32,937 nt of DNA from Streptomyces harenosi (GTDB lineage: Bacteria; Actinomycetota; Actinomycetes; Streptomycetales; Streptomycetaceae). This document shows positions 8,697 to 15,875 of the stretch, in pieces. The notes below the pieces were generated by a model. The model worked only from the letters and a program-made list of their open reading frames with translations. It was not told where the DNA came from and ran no database searches. A program made the translations under genes and the position numbers. How positions within the stretch are numbered: position 1 is the first letter of the stretch; each line of letters begins with the position of its first letter. The stretch is from the NCBI RefSeq assembly GCF_011008945.1, contig NZ_WYCT01000041.1, forward strand, positions 1 through 32,937, written 5' to 3'.

Positions 8697-9611
8697 ATGA
8701 CCTCTACGACACCGATCACGGCCCCCGCCGTCGCCGCCGAGCGCGCGCACGGGAGCGGGAGCGGCCCGGGTAGCGGGCGCGCCCGCCGCAAGCGGGTTCT
8801 GCACTGGATCGCCGTGCACAGCGTCGCCGTCGCGGTGGCCCTGCTGTTCGTCCTGCCGTTCGTGTTCGTCTTCCTGACGTCCGTGATGAGCGACGACCAG
8901 GCGATGAGCGGCGACCTGTGGCCGCACGCCTGGCACTGGGAGAACTACACGGCCGTCTTCCGCACGGACGGCTTCCTGGACTGGTGGAAGAACTCCCTGA
9001 TCTACGCGGGCCTGGGCACGCTCTTCACGGTCTGCTCGGCGATCCCCGTCGCCTACGCGCTGGCCAGGTTCCGCTTCCGCGGCCGCCGTACGGCGATGGT
9101 CCTCGTGATCTCGACGATGATGCTGCCGCCGCAGGTCATCGTGATCCCGATGTACCTGGTGTGGGCCCAGCAGTTCCATCTGTCCGGCACGCTGTGGCCG
9201 CTGATCATCCCGATGGCGTTCGGCGACGCGTACTCGATCTTCCTGCTCCGCCAGTTCCTGCTGACGATCCCGAAGGAGTACATCGAGTCGGCGAAGGTCG
9301 ACGGCTGCGGCGAACTGCGCACCCTGCTGCGGATCGTGGTGCCGATGGCCAAGCCGGGCATCGCCGCCATCGCGCTGTTCCAGTTCTTCTACTGCTGGAA
9401 CGACTACTTCGGGCCGCAGATCTACGCGGCCCAGAACCCGGCCTCCTGGACGCTGAGTTACGGTCTGGAATCCTTCAAGTCCGCGCACAGCGTCAACTGG
9501 AACCTGACGATGGCCGCGACGCTGCTGGTGATGGCGCCGGTCTGCCTCGTCTTCTTCTTCGCACAGAAAGCCTTCGTCGAAGGCGTCACCCTCACCGGAG
9601 TAAAGGGCTGA
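8697..9611 (+). CDS. csnG: Sugar ABC transporter permease, MalG type (CsnG-like)
   Basis: The product has 304 residues from ATG 8697, five bases after the previous stop, with GGAGG at 8682-8686. A Ser/Thr/Ala/Gly-rich cytoplasmic leader precedes six predicted membrane segments (first at VAVALLFVLPFVFVFLT). The EAA motif is KEYIESAKVDGCGELRTLLR, followed by IVVPMAKPGI. The C-terminus (FVEGVTLTGVKG) is the usual MalG-family ending. It should pair with the upstream permease to form the transmembrane channel for the bound oligosaccharide. Confidence 0.92.
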   Translation: MTSTTPITAPAVAAERAHGSGSGPGSGRARRKRVLHWIAVHSVAVAVALLFVLPFVFVFLTSVMSDDQAMSGDLWPHAWHWENYTAVFRTDGFLDWWKNSLIYAGLGTLFTVCSAIPVAYALARFRFRGRRTAMVLVISTMMLPPQVIVIPMYLVWAQQFHLSGTLWPLIIPMAFGDAYSIFLLRQFLLTIPKEYIESAKVDGCGELRTLLRIVVPMAKPGIAAIALFQFFYCWNDYFGPQIYAAQNPASWTLSYGLESFKSAHSVNWNLTMAATLLVMAPVCLVFFFAQKAFVEGVTLTGVKG

Positions 9612-9619
9612 GAACTGCT

Positions 9620-10885
9620 ATGAAGCTCGCTGTGGTCGGCGGAGGCTCGACCTACACACCCGAACTCGTCGACGGATTCGCGCGGCTGAGGGACACCCTG
9701 CCCGTCGAGGAGCTCGTCCTCGTCGACCCGGCCGCCGACCGGCTGGAGCTGGTGGGCGGCCTGGCCCGGCGCATCTTCGCCAAGCAGGGCCATCCGGGCA
9801 CCGTCCGCACCACGAGCGACGTGGACGCGGGGGTCGCCGACGCGGACGCGGTGCTGCTGCAACTGCGCGTCGGCGGGCAGGCCGCCCGCGCGCAGGACGA
9901 GACCTGGCCCCTGGAGTGCGGCTGCGTCGGCCAGGAGACCACGGGCGCCGGCGGCCTCGCCAAGGCCCTGCGCACCGTGCCGGTCGTGCTCGACATCGCC
10001 GAGCGGGTGCGCCGCACCAACCCGGACGCCTGGATCATCGACTTCACCAACCCGGTGGGCATCGTGACGCGGGCGCTGCTGGGGGCCGGCCACAAGGCGG
10101 TCGGCCTGTGCAACGTCGCCATCGGGTTCCAGCGCAAGTTCGCGAAGCTGCTCGGGGTGGAACCGGCGCGGGTCCACCTCGACCACGTCGGCCTCAACCA
10201 CCTCACCTGGGAGCGGGGCGTGCGCCTGGGCGGCCCGGAGGGCGAGGACGTGCTGCCGCGCCTGATCGCCGAGCACGGCGACGCGATCGCCAAGGACCTG
10301 CACATGCCGCGCGCGATCGTCGACCGCCTCGGCGTCGTCCCCTCGTACTACCTGCGCTACTACTACCAGCACGACGAGGTCGTGCGGGAACTGCGCACCG
10401 GGCCGTCCCGGGCCGCCCAGGTCGCGGAGATGGAGCGGGAGCTGCTGGAGATGTACGGCGACCCGGCGCTGGACGAGAAGCCGGAGCTGCTGGCGAAGCG
10501 GGGCGGTGCCTTCTACAGCGAGGCGGCCGTCGACCTGGCCGCCTCGCTGCTGGGCGGCGGGGGATCGCCCTACCAGGTGGTGAACACGTACAACAACGGC
10601 ACGCTGCCCTTCCTCCCCGACGACGCGGTGATCGAGGTGCAGGCGGCCGTGGACGGCGAGGGCGCGCGCCCGCTGCCGGTGCCGCGGCTCGACCCGCTCC
10701 AGGCGGGCCTGATCGCCAACGTCACGGCCTACGAGGAGCTGGCCCTCCAGGCCGCCCTGCACGGCGGGCGCGAGCGGGTCTTCACGGCACTGCTCGCCCA
10801 TCCGCTGGTGGGCCAGTTCGAGTACGCCGAGCGGCTCACGGACCAGTTGATCGCGCACAACCGGGAGCACCTGGCGTGGGCGTGA
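9620..10885 (+). CDS. csnH: GH4 family glycosidase (6-phospho-beta-glucosidase-like; CsnH-like)
   Basis: This is a 421-residue cytoplasmic glycoside hydrolase of family 4, which uses NAD+ and Mn2+ in a redox-elimination mechanism. The N-terminal Rossmann motif is VVGGGSTYTPEL. The phosphate/sugar-binding motif QLRVGGQAAR is at 81-90, FTNPVGI follows, and the Mn-ligand candidates are C164 (GLCNVAIG) and H194 (GLNHLTW). Transport here is by ABC, so the imported oligosaccharide should not be phosphorylated, although this subfamily usually acts on 6-phospho-glycosides. Either the kinase encoded next acts first, or the enzyme accepts free glucosaminides. It starts 8 bases after the permease stop and overlaps the kinase gene, so it belongs to the operon. 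Confidence 0.87.
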   Translation: MKLAVVGGGSTYTPELVDGFARLRDTLPVEELVLVDPAADRLELVGGLARRIFAKQGHPGTVRTTSDVDAGVADADAVLLQLRVGGQAARAQDETWPLECGCVGQETTGAGGLAKALRTVPVVLDIAERVRRTNPDAWIIDFTNPVGIVTRALLGAGHKAVGLCNVAIGFQRKFAKLLGVEPARVHLDHVGLNHLTWERGVRLGGPEGEDVLPRLIAEHGDAIAKDLHMPRAIVDRLGVVPSYYLRYYYQHDEVVRELRTGPSRAAQVAEMERELLEMYGDPALDEKPELLAKRGGAFYSEAAVDLAASLLGGGGSPYQVVNTYNNGTLPFLPDDAVIEVQAAVDGEGARPLPVPRLDPLQAGLIANVTAYEELALQAALHGGRERVFTALLAHPLVGQFEYAERLTDQLIAHNREHLAWA

Positions 10886-11850
10886 CGGTCCTCGCCATCG
10901 ACGCGGGCAACAGCAAGACCGACGTCGCGGTGGTGACGGCCGACGGCACCGTCGTCGGCACGGCCCGCGGCGGCGGGTTCCAGCCGCCCAGGGTGGGCGT
11001 CGAGGCCGCGGTGGACGTCCTGGCGGACGCCGTCGGCCGCGCGTTCGCGCAGGCGGGCGTCGGCACGGCCGGCCGGGTCTCGGCGTGCCTGGCCAACGCC
11101 GACCTGCCGGTGGAGGAGCGGGAGCTGGCGGCGGCGCTGCGCGCCCGCGGGTGGGCCCCGGCGGTCGACGTCCGCAACGACACCTTCGCGGTGCTGCGGG
11201 CGGGTCTGCTGGAGGACGCCGAGCCGCGCGGTGTCGCGGTGGTGTGCGGCGCGGGCGTCAACTGCGCCGGCATGCTGCCGGACGGGCGCACCGCCCGCTT
11301 CCCCGCCATCGGCAAGATCTCCGGCGACTGGGGCGGCGGCGGGGGGCTGGCCGAGGAGGCCCTGTGGTACGCGGCACGGGCGGAGGACGGCCGCGGCGAG
11401 GCGACGGCGCTGATGCGCGCGCTCCCCGCCCATTTCGGCCTGGACTCCATGTACGCCCTGATCGAGGCGCTGCACCTGGGCAGGATTCCGATGGACCGGC
11501 GCCATGAGCTGACCCCGGTCCTCTTCGCCACGGCGGCGGACGGCGATCCGGTGGCCCGCGCCCTGGTCGACCGGATGGCCGACGAGGTGGTGGCGATGTC
11601 GACGGTGGCGCTGCGCAGGCTGGACCTCCTGGACGACGAGGTGCCGGTCCTGCTGGGCGGCAGCGTCCTGGCGGCCCGCCACCCGCAGCTCGACGACCGG
11701 GTGGCCCTGCTGCTGAGGGAACGGGCGCCGAAGGCGACGCCCCGGGTGGTGACGGAGCGGCCGGTCCTGGGAGCGGCCCTGCTGGGCCTGGACGCGATCG
11801 GGGCTCCTCCGGAGGCGCACGCGCGGGCGCGCCGCCACTTCGCGGGCTGA
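10876..11850 (+). CDS. csnK: BadF/BadG/BcrA/BcrD-type sugar kinase (N-acetylglucosamine kinase-like; CsnK-like)
   Basis: The product has 324 residues. GTG 10876 was chosen because GGGAG at 10863-10867 lies 8 bases upstream; the gene overlaps the GH4 stop by 10 bases, which suggests translational coupling. The ASKHA-fold phosphate-1 motif is LAIDAGNSKTDVAVV, with NDTFAVLRAG and VVCGAGVNCAG further on and an adenosine-region motif VPVLLGGSVL. This family includes eukaryotic-type N-acetylglucosamine kinase and related bacterial amino-sugar kinases. As the last gene of the operon it should phosphorylate the released monosaccharide (glucosamine or N-acetylglucosamine) for entry into amino-sugar metabolism. 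Substrate is inferred from context. Confidence 0.82.
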   Translation: MGVTVLAIDAGNSKTDVAVVTADGTVVGTARGGGFQPPRVGVEAAVDVLADAVGRAFAQAGVGTAGRVSACLANADLPVEERELAAALRARGWAPAVDVRNDTFAVLRAGLLEDAEPRGVAVVCGAGVNCAGMLPDGRTARFPAIGKISGDWGGGGGLAEEALWYAARAEDGRGEATALMRALPAHFGLDSMYALIEALHLGRIPMDRRHELTPVLFATAADGDPVARALVDRMADEVVAMSTVALRRLDLLDDEVPVLLGGSVLAARHPQLDDRVALLLRERAPKATPRVVTERPVLGAALLGLDAIGAPPEAHARARRHFAG

Positions 11851-11929
11851 CGGACGGGCCCGCGGGCGCCGGATGGCGCGGGCTGCCGCCCGACGAGGCC
11901 GGCAGCGTCATCGCACCGCGAGCGCGGGA

Positions 11930-11980
11930 AGCCCCGTGGGGGCAGGGTGACCCGAACGGGTCCCCTGCCCCCACGGGGCT
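11930..11980. terminator. Long bidirectional hairpin terminator between the csn-like operon and LPMO gene
   Basis: Two perfect 18-base arms (AGCCCCGTGGGGGCAGGG at 11930-11947 and its complement at 11963-11980) enclose a 15-base loop. The loop itself folds again (GACCCG-AA-CGGGTC). The result is nearly continuous pairing over 51 bases with one bulged T. It lies 80 bases past the kinase stop and 67 bases past the convergent LPMO stop, so it can serve both strands. Confidence 0.8.
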
Positions 11981-12046
11981 CGGTCGGCCGGGCGGTGGGT
12001 CACCGGCGCCCGGCGGGGGCCGGTGCCGCGTGCGGCGCTCCCTGGC

Positions 12047-12721
12047 TCAGCCGAAGTTCACGTCGCTGCACCACATGTAGGCCTGGTCGAGGTGCGAGGC
12101 CTGCCAGATCACGAACAGGATGTGGTGTCCGGTGTAGCCGGAGGTCTGGACGGGGAACGTGATGTTCTGCGCCGGGGCGAAGCGGCCGGTCTGCGTGATG
12201 AAGTCGAGGTTGCCCCAGCCCAGGGTCTGGGTCTTGGGGTTGAAGCCCTGCTTGCTCACGTAGACCTTGAAGTAGTCGGCACCGTGGGACGCCTGGTCGT
12301 AGAGCTGGACCGTGAAGTTGTTGCTGACGTTGGTCGTCTTCCACTGCCCGGGCTTGTCCAGGCTGGCGTTCCTCGAGAGGTTGTTGCTGCAGAGCGTCCC
12401 GTCGGGGGTCCGCGCCTGGAACTGGCCACCGAGACCGTCGCGCAGCGCGCTCATCCAGTTCCACATGGTGTCGGGGTTGGCCTGGAAGGCCTGCCAGCAC
12501 ATGGGGTCCTGGGTCTGCATGGCCGGGTTCGTGTGGTTGCTGCCCCACGTCTTCCAGCACTGGTACGCGCGGGAGGCGGGGTTGACGATGGTGCCGTGAG
12601 CCTGGGCGGGGGTCGACCAGGCCAGTGCGCCGGCCACCACGGCGAACAGCATGACGAGCGCCTGGAGAGGCCGGCGGAGGGACGACCGCGACCGCCCGGT
12701 CAACGGAGTCTGAGTGGGCAT
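12047..12721 (-). CDS. AA10 lytic polysaccharide monooxygenase, secreted
   Basis: This is a 224-residue precursor. The signal peptide ends ...WSTPAQA and cleavage leaves His42 as the mature N-terminus (HGTIVNPASRAYQCW), the amino-terminal copper ligand of LPMOs. The second copper His is H146 (DQASHGADYFKVYV) and the axial Phe is F223 in CSDVNFG. The mature protein (183 residues) is a single catalytic domain without a carbohydrate-binding module. From memory it resembles Streptomyces coelicolor LPMO10B, which oxidises cellulose and chitin, more than strictly chitin-active members. The start ATG follows AAGGAG by about 10 bases. A CebR box in the promoter predicts induction by cellulose breakdown products. 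Substrate remains inferred. Confidence 0.92.
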   Translation of the reverse strand: MPTQTPLTGRSRSSLRRPLQALVMLFAVVAGALAWSTPAQAHGTIVNPASRAYQCWKTWGSNHTNPAMQTQDPMCWQAFQANPDTMWNWMSALRDGLGGQFQARTPDGTLCSNNLSRNASLDKPGQWKTTNVSNNFTVQLYDQASHGADYFKVYVSKQGFNPKTQTLGWGNLDFITQTGRFAPAQNITFPVQTSGYTGHHILFVIWQASHLDQAYMWCSDVNFG

Positions 12722-12755
12722 GTGGGGGGAACTCCTTCCAGTTGCAAGGCTGTTA

Positions 12756-12769
12756 TGGGAGCGCTCCCA
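12756..12769. promoter_or_regulatory. CebR operator (perfect 14-bp box)
   Basis: TGGGAGCGCTCCCA is identical to the palindromic consensus bound by the LacI-family cellobiose repressor CebR in Streptomyces. It directly abuts the LPMO promoter's -10, covering the transcription start, and no cebR gene is in the window. The LPMO should be repressed until cello-oligosaccharides release CebR. Confidence 0.9.
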
Positions 12770-12797
12770 ACGGTAGGACTTCTGAGTGAAATGTCAA
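12770..12797 (-). promoter_or_regulatory. Promoter of the AA10 LPMO gene
   Basis: On the minus strand a perfect -35 TTGACA (12797-12792) and a -10 TACCGT (12775-12770) are separated by 16 bases. The CebR box starts at the next base. Transcription would begin inside the box and give a leader of about 40 bases with an AAGGAG ribosome site. Confidence 0.78.
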
Positions 12798-13149
12798 TGA
12801 AACAAGCAGAGTTGATCACAGGAGAGGGCGCGAGCAGGGGTTTCGCCGTGCGCCGGGAGCCGGGCCCCCGGGGACCGGCGGTCCCGGCCGCCGGCCGTGC
12901 CGGCCGGCTCCCCTCACCGATCCTCGGGTGAGCCGGCGCACCCTGCCACGGCGAGACCGGGAGCACCCCTGACCGGAAAGGCCCGGCCGTCGCGTCCGGC
13001 GGGACAACGGCTTACCATGACGCCCCGTCAGTTCCCTCTCGCACATCCGGACCGCAGGGGGACCGCCTCCACGACCGGGTCCCGTCCGGTTCCCGGCAGC
13101 ACCACGCCCAGCAGGTCGGTACACCGTCACTCCACCGAGATGAGGTTCC
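12798..13149. other. Non-coding intergenic stretch upstream of the RTX gene
   Basis: This is the divergent spacer between the LPMO promoter and the RTX-protein start. It contains a 9-bp stem (GGGAGCCGG 12855-12863 / CCGGCTCCC 12904-12912) enclosing further GC-rich repeats, and a possible -10 TACCAT at 13013-13018 without a good -35. I see no convincing gene. Confidence 0.5.
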
Positions 13150-13923
13150 ATGAACCGCAACCGAGCCGCCGTCAGCGCGATCGCCGTGACCCTGCTCACC
13201 GCCGGCCTCGCCGTCGGCCCGGCAGCCGCCGCCACCCCCGCCACCGAGGCGAAGGCCCGCCTCGGAGCCGACTGGGCGACTCAGTCGATCGTCTTCACCG
13301 CCGCCGCGGGGCAGGCCAACAACCTCAACATATTCTCGATGTACACCAGCGACGGGATCCGGCGGATCGGCTTCAGCGACGTGGTCCCGCTCGAGCCGGG
13401 CGACCACTGTGCGTACTCCAGAGCCGAGGACCCCACCTCCGTCGTCTGCGAACTGCCCGCCGACAGCTCACGGCCCGACAGGATCGACGTCTTCCTCGGC
13501 GACGGCAACGACACGATCGCCGCCTTCACCCCCGGGGTCGGCACCGTCAGCGGCGGCCCCGGTGACGACGAACTGCACGCCCACACCGCGCGCACGGTGC
13601 TGGGCGGCGCGGGGAACGACATGGTCATGGGACCCGCCGCCCTGTACGGCGGCGACGGCACGGACCACCTGATGGGTGACGGCGGCAACCAGCAGATGTG
13701 GGGCGGCCGGGGCGACGACATGATCGAGGGCTACGGCGGTGACGACACCGTGCACGCCGGCCCCGGCGACGACCACGCCATGGGCGGGGACGGCCGCGAC
13801 ATCCTCCTCGGCGGCCCCGGCAACGACACGCTGGACGGCGAAGGCGGCGACGACCTCGTCTGCGGGGGCACCGGAAAGGACGCCCTCGAAGGCGGGCCCG
13901 GCCGCGACCTCGTCCTGCCGTGA
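13150..13923 (+). CDS. Secreted calcium-binding RTX-repeat protein
   Basis: The 257-residue product has a Sec signal peptide (TLLTAGLAVGPAAA, cleavage near residue 28) and ATG 13150 after GAGG. The first 85 or so mature residues are a unique domain with two cysteines (DHCAYS, VVCELP) that may form a disulfide. The rest, about 114-257, is about eleven tandem glycine/aspartate nonapeptides of the GGxGxDxxx type, for example GGPGNDTLDG, GGDGRDILLG and GGAGNDMVMG. These form calcium-filled parallel beta-rolls. Classic RTX proteins leave Gram-negative cells by type I secretion with a C-terminal signal, but this one has an N-terminal Sec signal. No catalytic domain is visible. It may be a cell-surface or matrix protein. 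Confidence 0.85.
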   Translation: MNRNRAAVSAIAVTLLTAGLAVGPAAAATPATEAKARLGADWATQSIVFTAAAGQANNLNIFSMYTSDGIRRIGFSDVVPLEPGDHCAYSRAEDPTSVVCELPADSSRPDRIDVFLGDGNDTIAAFTPGVGTVSGGPGDDELHAHTARTVLGGAGNDMVMGPAALYGGDGTDHLMGDGGNQQMWGGRGDDMIEGYGGDDTVHAGPGDDHAMGGDGRDILLGGPGNDTLDGEGGDDLVCGGTGKDALEGGPGRDLVLP

Positions 13924-13939
13924 GCGCGCCTTCGCGCTC
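13922..13939 (+). terminator. Hairpin immediately after the RTX gene
   Basis: A perfect 7-bp stem GAGCGCG / CGCGCTC with tetraloop CCTT begins within the stop codon. Together with the stronger stem 12 bases further on, it probably ends RTX transcription. Confidence 0.55.
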
Positions 13940-13950
13940 GAAGGCCCCGG

Positions 13951-13975
13951 CCCGCGGCGCGTTCAGCGCCGCGGG
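13951..13975. terminator. Bidirectional hairpin between the RTX and ABC-F genes
   Basis: A perfect 10-bp stem CCCGCGGCGC / GCGCCGCGGG closes the 5-base loop GTTCA, between the convergent RTX (+) and ABC-F (-) genes. Confidence 0.7.
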
Positions 13976-14081
13976 CGCCGAGCCACCGCCGCCGGCGACC
14001 CGCCACCGGCCCGCGCCGGCCGCGCACGGCGGGTCCCCGCGCGACACGAGGTGACCCGGCGGGACCCGCGCGGTCACGGCA

Positions 14082-15719
14082 CTAGCGCTCCGTGACCTTG
14101 CCGCCGGCGACCTCCAGACGGCGGGTCACCCGCACCGCGTCCAGCATCCGCCGGTCGTGGGTGACCAGCAGGAGGGTGCCCTCGTAGGCGTCCAGGGCCG
14201 ACTCCAGCTGCTCGATCGCCGGAAGGTCGAGGTGGTTGGTCGGCTCGTCCAGCACCAGCAGATTGACGCCCCGGCCCTGGAGCAGGGCGAGGGCCGCGCG
14301 GGTGCGCTCCCCCGGGGAGAGACCGGCGGCCGGGCGCAGGATGTGGTCCGTCTTGAGGCCGAACTTGGCCAGCAGCGTGCGGACCTCGACCGGCTCGGTG
14401 TCCGGGACCGCGGCGCGGAAGGCGTCCAGCAGCGACTCGGACCCGTGGAACAGGGCGCGCGCCTGGTCCACCTCGCCCAGGAGGACACCCGAGCCGAGCG
14501 CGGCGTGCCCGGCGTCCAGGGGGACCCGCCCGAGCAGGGCGCCGAGCAGGGTGGACTTGCCCGCGCCGTTGGCCCCGGTGACGGCCACCCGGTCGGCCCA
14601 GTCGATCTGGAGGGACACCGGGCCGAGCGTGAAGCCGGCGCGCCGCACCTCGGCGTCCCGGAGGGTGGCGACCACCGCTCCCGAGCGCGGGGCCGCCGCG
14701 ATCTCCATCCGCAGCTCCCACTCCTTGCGGGGCTCCTCGACGGCCTCCAGGCGCTCGATCAGCCGCTGGGTCTGGCGGGCCTTGGCGGCCTGCTTCTCAC
14801 TGGCCTCGCTGCGGAACTTGCGGCCAATCTTGTCGTTGTCGCCCGCCTTGCGCCGGGCGTTCTTGACGCCCTTGTCCATCCAGGCCCGCTGGGTGCGCGC
14901 CCGCTCCTCCAGGGCCGCCTTCTTGCCGGCGTACTCCTCGTAGTCCTCACGGGCGTGGCGCCGGGCGGTCTCGCGCTCCTCCAGGTAGCCCTCGTAGCCG
15001 CCGCCGTAGAGGTTGATCCGCCCCTGGGCGAGGTCGAGTTCGAGGACCTTGGTGACGGTGCGGGCCAGGAACTCGCGGTCGTGGCTGACGACGACCGTCC
15101 CCGCGCGCAGGCCGGACACGAAGCGTTCCAGGCGGTCCAGGCCGTCCAGGTCCAGGTCGTTGGTCGGCTCGTCGAGGAGGAAGACGTCGTAGCGGGAGAG
15201 CAGGAGGGAGGCCAGGCCGGCCCGGGCGGCCTGGCCCCCGGAGAGCGAGGTCATCGGCTGGTCCAGGCCGACCGCCAGGCCGAGGGTGCCTGCCACCTCC
15301 TCCGCGCGCTCGTCCAGATCGGCGCCGCCGAGCGCCAGCCACCGCTCCAGGCTGGTGGCGTAGGCGTCGTCGGCGCCGGGGGCGCCGTCGACCAGGGCCT
15401 GGGTGGCCTGGTCCATCGCGCGCTGGGCGTCGGCGACGCCCGTACGGCGGGCCAGGAAGGCCCGGACCGTCTCGCCCGGGCGCCGCTCCGGCTCCTGGGG
15501 CAGGTGACCGACGGTCGCGGCCGGCGGGGACAGCCGGACCTCGCCCCGCTCCGGCGCGGTCAGCCCGGCGAGCATCCGCAGCAGCGTGGACTTGCCGGCG
15601 CCGTTGGCGCCGACCAGACCGATCACGTCGCCGGGCGCGACGACGAGGTCGAGACCGGTGAACAGGGTGCGGTCGCCGTGGCCGGCGGCGAGGTCCTTGG
15701 CGACGAGGGTGGCAGTCAT
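14082..15719 (-). CDS. ABC-F family ATP-binding protein (ribosome-associated type)
   Basis: This 545-residue cytoplasmic protein carries two ABC domains and no membrane segments. Both Walker A motifs read GANGAGKST. The signature motifs are LSGGQAARAG and LSPGERTRAA, and the Walker B/D-loops are LLDEPTNDLD and VLDEPTNHLD. The inter-domain linker is long, charged and helical (from about EERETARRHAREDYEEY to RLEAVEEPRKEWELR), typical of ABC-F proteins that act at the ribosomal E site. Family members include translation factors and antibiotic-resistance proteins such as the macrolide self-resistance ABC-F proteins of producers. Which applies here cannot be read from sequence; no biosynthetic cluster is adjacent. 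ATG 15719 begins MTATLVAKDL; the longer frame upstream overlaps the divergent oxidase gene. Confidence 0.92.
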   Translation of the reverse strand: MTATLVAKDLAAGHGDRTLFTGLDLVVAPGDVIGLVGANGAGKSTLLRMLAGLTAPERGEVRLSPPAATVGHLPQEPERRPGETVRAFLARRTGVADAQRAMDQATQALVDGAPGADDAYATSLERWLALGGADLDERAEEVAGTLGLAVGLDQPMTSLSGGQAARAGLASLLLSRYDVFLLDEPTNDLDLDGLDRLERFVSGLRAGTVVVSHDREFLARTVTKVLELDLAQGRINLYGGGYEGYLEERETARRHAREDYEEYAGKKAALEERARTQRAWMDKGVKNARRKAGDNDKIGRKFRSEASEKQAAKARQTQRLIERLEAVEEPRKEWELRMEIAAAPRSGAVVATLRDAEVRRAGFTLGPVSLQIDWADRVAVTGANGAGKSTLLGALLGRVPLDAGHAALGSGVLLGEVDQARALFHGSESLLDAFRAAVPDTEPVEVRTLLAKFGLKTDHILRPAAGLSPGERTRAALALLQGRGVNLLVLDEPTNHLDLPAIEQLESALDAYEGTLLLVTHDRRMLDAVRVTRRLEVAGGKVTER

Positions 15720-15839
15720 CAGACCGCCGATCCTAACGGCCGCTCCCCCGCCGTCTCCGCCCGGTTTCCGCCGCCCGGCCGGGACACGGCGGCACCGGGC
15801 GGGCCCCCGCCGGGACGGCCGCGGCGGGCCGGACGCTCC

Positions 15840-15875
15840 CGGACACGGCCCGCGCTGTTCGGCTACCGTCCCCGT
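15840..15875 (+). promoter_or_regulatory. Probable leaderless promoter of the D-amino-acid-oxidase-like gene
   Basis: CGGACA (15840-15845) and TACCGT (15864-15869) are 18 bases apart. The -10 ends 6 bases before GTG 15876, and no ribosome-binding site lies between them. Transcription would start at the initiation codon. Confidence 0.5.

Noticed and set aside
5184..12721. DasR operators controlling the amino-sugar genes
   Set aside because: I looked for the DasR-type ACTGGTCTAGACCAGT-like palindrome in the promoters here and saw no convincing match. The operators present are of ROK and CebR type.
14157..15875. Plus-strand extension of the D-amino-acid-oxidase frame upstream of 15876
   Set aside because: It lies antisense to the ABC-F gene. 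The translated extension is low-complexity, and the flavin-binding domain begins right after GTG 15876.
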